Source: an uncultured Prevotellaceae bacterium
Lineage (GTDB): Bacteria > Bacteroidota > Bacteroidia > Bacteroidales > Bacteroidaceae
Length of the DNA stretch: 64,000 bases
Assembly: GCA_902782305.1 (NCBI GenBank)
Contig: CACZMV010000003.1
Coordinates: forward strand, 1-64,000
Direction: 5' to 3'
Shown: piece by piece, positions 60,752 through 64,000 of the stretch
Layout: each line of letters starts with the position of its first letter
How positions within the stretch are numbered: position 1 is the first letter of the stretch
Notes under the pieces: model-generated
Seen by the model: the letters and a program-made list of their open reading frames with translations, nothing else
Databases searched by the model: none
What the model was told of the DNA's origin: nothing
Program-made: the position numbers and the translations under genes

Positions 60752-63517
60752 ATGGAGAAACTATTTCTTTTAGACGCTTACGCATTGATTTATCGTTCGT
60801 ATTATGCGTTCATCAAAAACCCTCGTATCAACTCAAAAGGGCTGAATACATCGGCAATTATGGGTTTTCTAAATACCTTGCAGGAAGTGCTCACCAAGGA
60901 GCAACCCACCCATCTGGGTGTGGCCTTTGATCCTCATGGACCTACGTTTCGTAGTGAGGCCTACCCTGCTTATAAGGCACAACGCGAAGCCACTCCAGAG
61001 GATATCAAACAGAGTGTGCCTATCATCAAACAGATTCTGAAGGCTTGGAACATTCCCATTCTGGAGGCTGAAGGGTATGAAGCAGATGATGTCATTGGTA
61101 CTTTAGCCACCAAAGCTGGCCAGCAAGGTATCGACACCTATATGCTGACACCTGATAAGGACTATGGTCAATTGGTGCGAGACAATGTGAAAATCTATCG
61201 CCCACGTCATGGAGGTGGTTATGAAGTGATGGGTCCTGAGGAAGTAAAGGCAAAATATGCCATTCCATCGACAGAAGCTGTCATTGACCTCTTGGCATTG
61301 ATGGGCGATTCTGCTGATAACTTTCCTGGATGTCCTGGTGTGGGCGAGAAAACTGCTGTTAAGCTGATTAATGAGTTTGGTTCTGTCGAAGAACTCATCG
61401 CTCGTTCTTCAGAGATTAAGGGTGCCTTGCAGAAAAAAGTAGAGGAACACATCGACGACATCAAACTCTCGAAATTCTTGGCGACTATCAAAACGGATGT
61501 TCCCATCGAACTCAAGATGGATGAATTGAAGATGTCGCAACCCAACGAAGCAGAACTTGCCCAACTCTTCGAAGAATTGGAGTTGAAGAGCCTCGCGAGT
61601 AAGATTCTTAAAAAAAGTGAAGTAAAGCCAAAACCTGCTAATCAACAACTCGATCTCTTTGCAGAATTTGCGTCCGAGGGGTCGAGCGAGCCAGAATTCT
61701 CGAGTTTTGAGACGCTAAAAACAGTGCCTCACAATTACAAACTCGTTGATAATGAGGAAGATTTGCATAAACTTTATGATTATTTTAGGACAAAAGATTT
61801 TCTCGTTCTAGACACAGAGACCACTTCAACCTCTGCAATCGATGCAGAATTGGTAGGATTGAGCTTTGCAGTGAAGGAGCATGAGGCATTTTATGTGCCC
61901 ATTCCTACCAATCGTGAAGAAGCGTTGCAGATTGTTAATATCTTTAAACCGCTCTATGAAGACCCCAAAATCCTCAAGGTGGGTCAGAACTTGAAATACG
62001 ATTTGGAAGTATTGCGCAATTATGATGTCCGTCTCGATGGTCCGATGTGGGACACCATGATTGCCCATTATCTCATCCAACCTGAGTTGCGTCATAACAT
62101 GGACTATATGGCTGAAGTGTATCTGCACTATCAGACTATCCACATTGATGAACTGATAGGACCCAAGGGAAAGAACCAGAAATCCATGCGCGACCTCTCT
62201 CCCACCCTCGTTTATGAATATGCCTGCGAGGATGCGGACATCACTTTGCAACTGAAGAACAAGTTGGAACCTGAGCTGAAACGCCTCGAATGCGAAGACC
62301 TATTCTATAATATAGAGATGCCTCTCATGCCCGTTTTAGCTGAAATGGAGATGAATGGTGTTTGCCTGGATACGAATTCATTGGCTGAAACCAGCAAGCA
62401 ATTTACTGCTCGCATGAATGAGATAGAACAGCGAATCTACGAACTTGCAGGCGAACAATTCAACATTGCATCACCCAAGCAAGTAGGTGAAATCTTGTTC
62501 GATAAACTGAAGATTGTCGAAAAGGCGAAGAAGACCAAGACGGGTCAATATGTCACTAGTGAGGAAGTATTGCAACAACTGAAGAACAAGCACGAAATAG
62601 TGGCTGACATTCTGGAACACAGAGGATTGAAGAAACTCATTGGTACCTATATCGACGCCCTTCCTAAGTTGATTAATCCTCGTACTGGTCATATTCATAC
62701 CTCATTCAATCAGACGATTACAGCCACAGGACGCCTTTCCAGTAGCGATCCTAATCTGCAGAACATTCCTATTCGTGGCGAGGATGGCAAGGAGATTCGC
62801 AAAGCCTTCATTCCTGAGCCTGGTTGTCTATTCTTCTCTGCAGACTACAGTCAGATTGAGCTTCGCGTGATGGCTCACCTCTCGAAAGACCCCAATATGA
62901 TCGAAGTCTTCCGCGAGGGAAAAGACCTGCACGCTGCTACTGCTGCCAACATCTACAAGAAGTCTATTGAAGAGGTTACTCGCGATGAACGAACCAAGTC
63001 GAAACGTGCCAACTTTGGTATTATCTATGGCATTACGGTCTTTGGTTTGGCTGAACGTCTAGACATTCCACGTGATGAAGCTAAGATGCTGATTGATGGT
63101 TACTTCCAAACCTTCCCAGAGGTTCACGACTATATGGAGAAATCAAAGGAGATAGCTCGTCAGCAAGGATATGTCACTACCCTATTTGGACGTCGTCGCT
63201 ACTTGCCAGACATCAATTCTGCCAATAGCGTTGTTCGAGGTTTTGCTGAGCGCAATGCCATCAATGCACCCATTCAAGGCACTGCTGCTGATATCATCAA
63301 GGTGGCTATGATTCATATCTTCCAACGCTTCAAAGCAGAAGGCATTCGTTCAAAGATGATTCTGCAAGTACACGACGAATTAAACTTCTCCGTTTATCCT
63401 GAAGAGAAAGAAAAGGTGGAGCACATCGTTATCGAAGAGATGCAAAACGCCTTTCAAATGGCTGTACCCTTGGTTGCAGATTCAGGGTTTGGCGATAATT
63501 GGCTTGAGGCACATTAA
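60752..63517 (+). CDS. polA: DNA polymerase I
   Basis: A 921-residue enzyme with all three activities. N-terminal 5' nuclease (LFLLDAYALIYRSYYAFIKN, EGYEADDVIGTLA, ALMGDSADNFPGCPGVGEKT), 3'-5' exonuclease with its acidic residues intact (FLVLDTETTSTSA, EYACEDADITL), and polymerase with DYSQIELRVMAHLSKD (motif A), RAKSKRANFGIIYG-like 'TKSKRANFGIIYGITVFG' (motif B) and LQVHDELNFSV (motif C). Confidence 0.95.
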   Translation: MEKLFLLDAYALIYRSYYAFIKNPRINSKGLNTSAIMGFLNTLQEVLTKEQPTHLGVAFDPHGPTFRSEAYPAYKAQREATPEDIKQSVPIIKQILKAWNIPILEAEGYEADDVIGTLATKAGQQGIDTYMLTPDKDYGQLVRDNVKIYRPRHGGGYEVMGPEEVKAKYAIPSTEAVIDLLALMGDSADNFPGCPGVGEKTAVKLINEFGSVEELIARSSEIKGALQKKVEEHIDDIKLSKFLATIKTDVPIELKMDELKMSQPNEAELAQLFEELELKSLASKILKKSEVKPKPANQQLDLFAEFASEGSSEPEFSSFETLKTVPHNYKLVDNEEDLHKLYDYFRTKDFLVLDTETTSTSAIDAELVGLSFAVKEHEAFYVPIPTNREEALQIVNIFKPLYEDPKILKVGQNLKYDLEVLRNYDVRLDGPMWDTMIAHYLIQPELRHNMDYMAEVYLHYQTIHIDELIGPKGKNQKSMRDLSPTLVYEYACEDADITLQLKNKLEPELKRLECEDLFYNIEMPLMPVLAEMEMNGVCLDTNSLAETSKQFTARMNEIEQRIYELAGEQFNIASPKQVGEILFDKLKIVEKAKKTKTGQYVTSEEVLQQLKNKHEIVADILEHRGLKKLIGTYIDALPKLINPRTGHIHTSFNQTITATGRLSSSDPNLQNIPIRGEDGKEIRKAFIPEPGCLFFSADYSQIELRVMAHLSKDPNMIEVFREGKDLHAATAANIYKKSIEEVTRDERTKSKRANFGIIYGITVFGLAERLDIPRDEAKMLIDGYFQTFPEVHDYMEKSKEIARQQGYVTTLFGRRRYLPDINSANSVVRGFAERNAINAPIQGTAADIIKVAMIHIFQRFKAEGIRSKMILQVHDELNFSVYPEEKEKVEHIVIEEMQNAFQMAVPLVADSGFGDNWLEAH

Positions 63518-63523
63518 TTCTTT

Positions 63524-63585
63524 AGTCCGTCCCGTCGGACTCTCAGTCCGTTCGGCTCGGACTATGAGTTCGCTCCTTACGGACT
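63524..63585. repeat. AGTCCG repeat, intergenic copy
   Basis: Three ~22-bp units in inverted orientation relative to the copy at 29939-30003, starting 7 bp after the polA stop. Its last bases form the stop codon of the following minus-strand gene. Confidence 0.85.
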
Positions 63586-64000
63586 AAGAATTCTTAATAA
63601 TAAGATTTTCTGCGAACTTATAGATAATAATTCCTGCAGTTACTGATACATTCATAGAGTGTTTTGTACCCAATTGAGGTATCTCTAAACAACCATCTGA
63701 GGCGTCTACCACTTCTTGGTGGACGCCTTTTACTTCATTACCCATCACTACAGCATATTTTTGGCCCTTCTGAGGCACGAATGTCTGCAGTTTGGTACTA
63801 TGTTCCACCTGCTCTACAGAAAACACTGTATAGCCTTGTTTCTTCAATTCTTCTACAGCTTCCAAAGCTGTTGGAAAGTATTTCCAATCCACACTCTCCT
63901 CAGCACCCAAGGCAGTCTTATGGATTTCAGTAGATGGAGGAGTTTGGCAAATACCACAAAGCCAGACTGATTCCACACGAAAAGAATCAGCAGTACGGAA
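63584..64000 (-). CDS. TrmH/SpoU-family RNA 2'-O-methyltransferase (5' end outside window)
   Basis: The frame stays open to the window edge (FRTADSFRVESVWLCGICQT is visible at the truncated N-terminus), so at least 138 residues are encoded and the start lies beyond 64000. SPOUT marks: GICQTPPSTEIHKTALGAEE, YAVVMGNEVKGVHQEVVD and EIPQLGTKHSMNVSVTAGII (motifs 2 and 3 of the knot). It methylates a ribose in tRNA or rRNA. Its TAG stop is supplied by the repeat at 63524-63585. Confidence 0.9.
   Translation of the reverse strand, partial: FRTADSFRVESVWLCGICQTPPSTEIHKTALGAEESVDWKYFPTALEAVEELKKQGYTVFSVEQVEHSTKLQTFVPQKGQKYAVVMGNEVKGVHQEVVDASDGCLEIPQLGTKHSMNVSVTAGIIIYKFAENLIIKNS

Overview
The window looks like chromosome of a gut- or rumen-type member of the Bacteroidota, most likely Prevotellaceae (Prevotella in the broad sense). 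The reasons are a SusC/SusD polysaccharide locus, membrane-spanning sugar sensors with AraC DNA-binding ends, a frdCAB-type fumarate reductase, a 'smalltalk' micro-protein, DUF3943 and similar families, and the repeated Bacteroidota -7 promoter element TAnnTTTG. This was read by eye: no database search, alignment or skew plot was run. No rRNA, tRNA, CRISPR array, complete IS element or prophage was recognised.

Layout. 1-1350: end of a DNA-binding-type gene, a smalltalk ORF, and a MazE/MazF-type toxin-antitoxin pair lying between two copies of a 27-bp palindromic repeat. 1348-5654: two secreted proteins (S41-like lipoprotein, DUF3943 protein). 5931-21054 (all minus strand): a fructan (levan/inulin) utilisation locus with regulator, susC, susD, a surface lipoprotein, a GH32-type lipoprotein, a secreted carbohydrate-binding-like protein, GH32 fructanase, MFS sugar transporter and fructokinase. 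Four promoters in it share the same layout: a -7 element with two direct half-sites 21 bp apart at a fixed distance upstream. One of these promoters drives only the scar of a deleted gene (9920-9986). 21055-23221: repeat-rich DNA, an AAA ATPase, and a 50-codon stub of a second susC with a fifth copy of the promoter. 23222-30760: second sensor-AraC regulator, ctpA, parE, a GNAT protein and a methyltransferase that carries two repeats inside its reading frame.

30859-35960: dapB, signal peptidase I, a signal-peptidase-like protein without catalytic residues, a WbqC-like protein, a coiled-coil lipoprotein and a VanX-type dipeptidase. 36611-46824: M13 peptidase, a pseudogene broken at a REP-like inverted repeat, a DUF3237 protein, CDF transporter, SpoIIE-type phosphatase, AGCS symporter, Bcp peroxidase, a HU-winged-helix protein and a REP-associated transposase (RAYT) with an extra C-terminal domain. 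46959-50610: fumarate reductase operon with an extra 58-residue membrane protein between the flavoprotein and iron-sulphur genes. 50778-63517: mainly housekeeping genes, namely a Pif1-type helicase fused to a YraN nuclease domain, mnmG, apt, uvrC, dtd, a small membrane protein, a MazG-like gene, deoC, a polyprenyl synthase and polA. Two parS centromere sites flank apt, which suggests that the region lies near the replication origin. The window ends inside a TrmH/SpoU-type methyltransferase gene.

How the fructan genes are likely to work together (family knowledge plus inference): SusC/SusD and the DUF4960 lipoprotein bind and import fructan chains, the GH32-type enzymes cut them outside the cell and in the periplasm, the MFS protein imports fructose, the kinase phosphorylates it, and the PBP-TM-AraC regulator senses the released sugar and activates the shared promoters.
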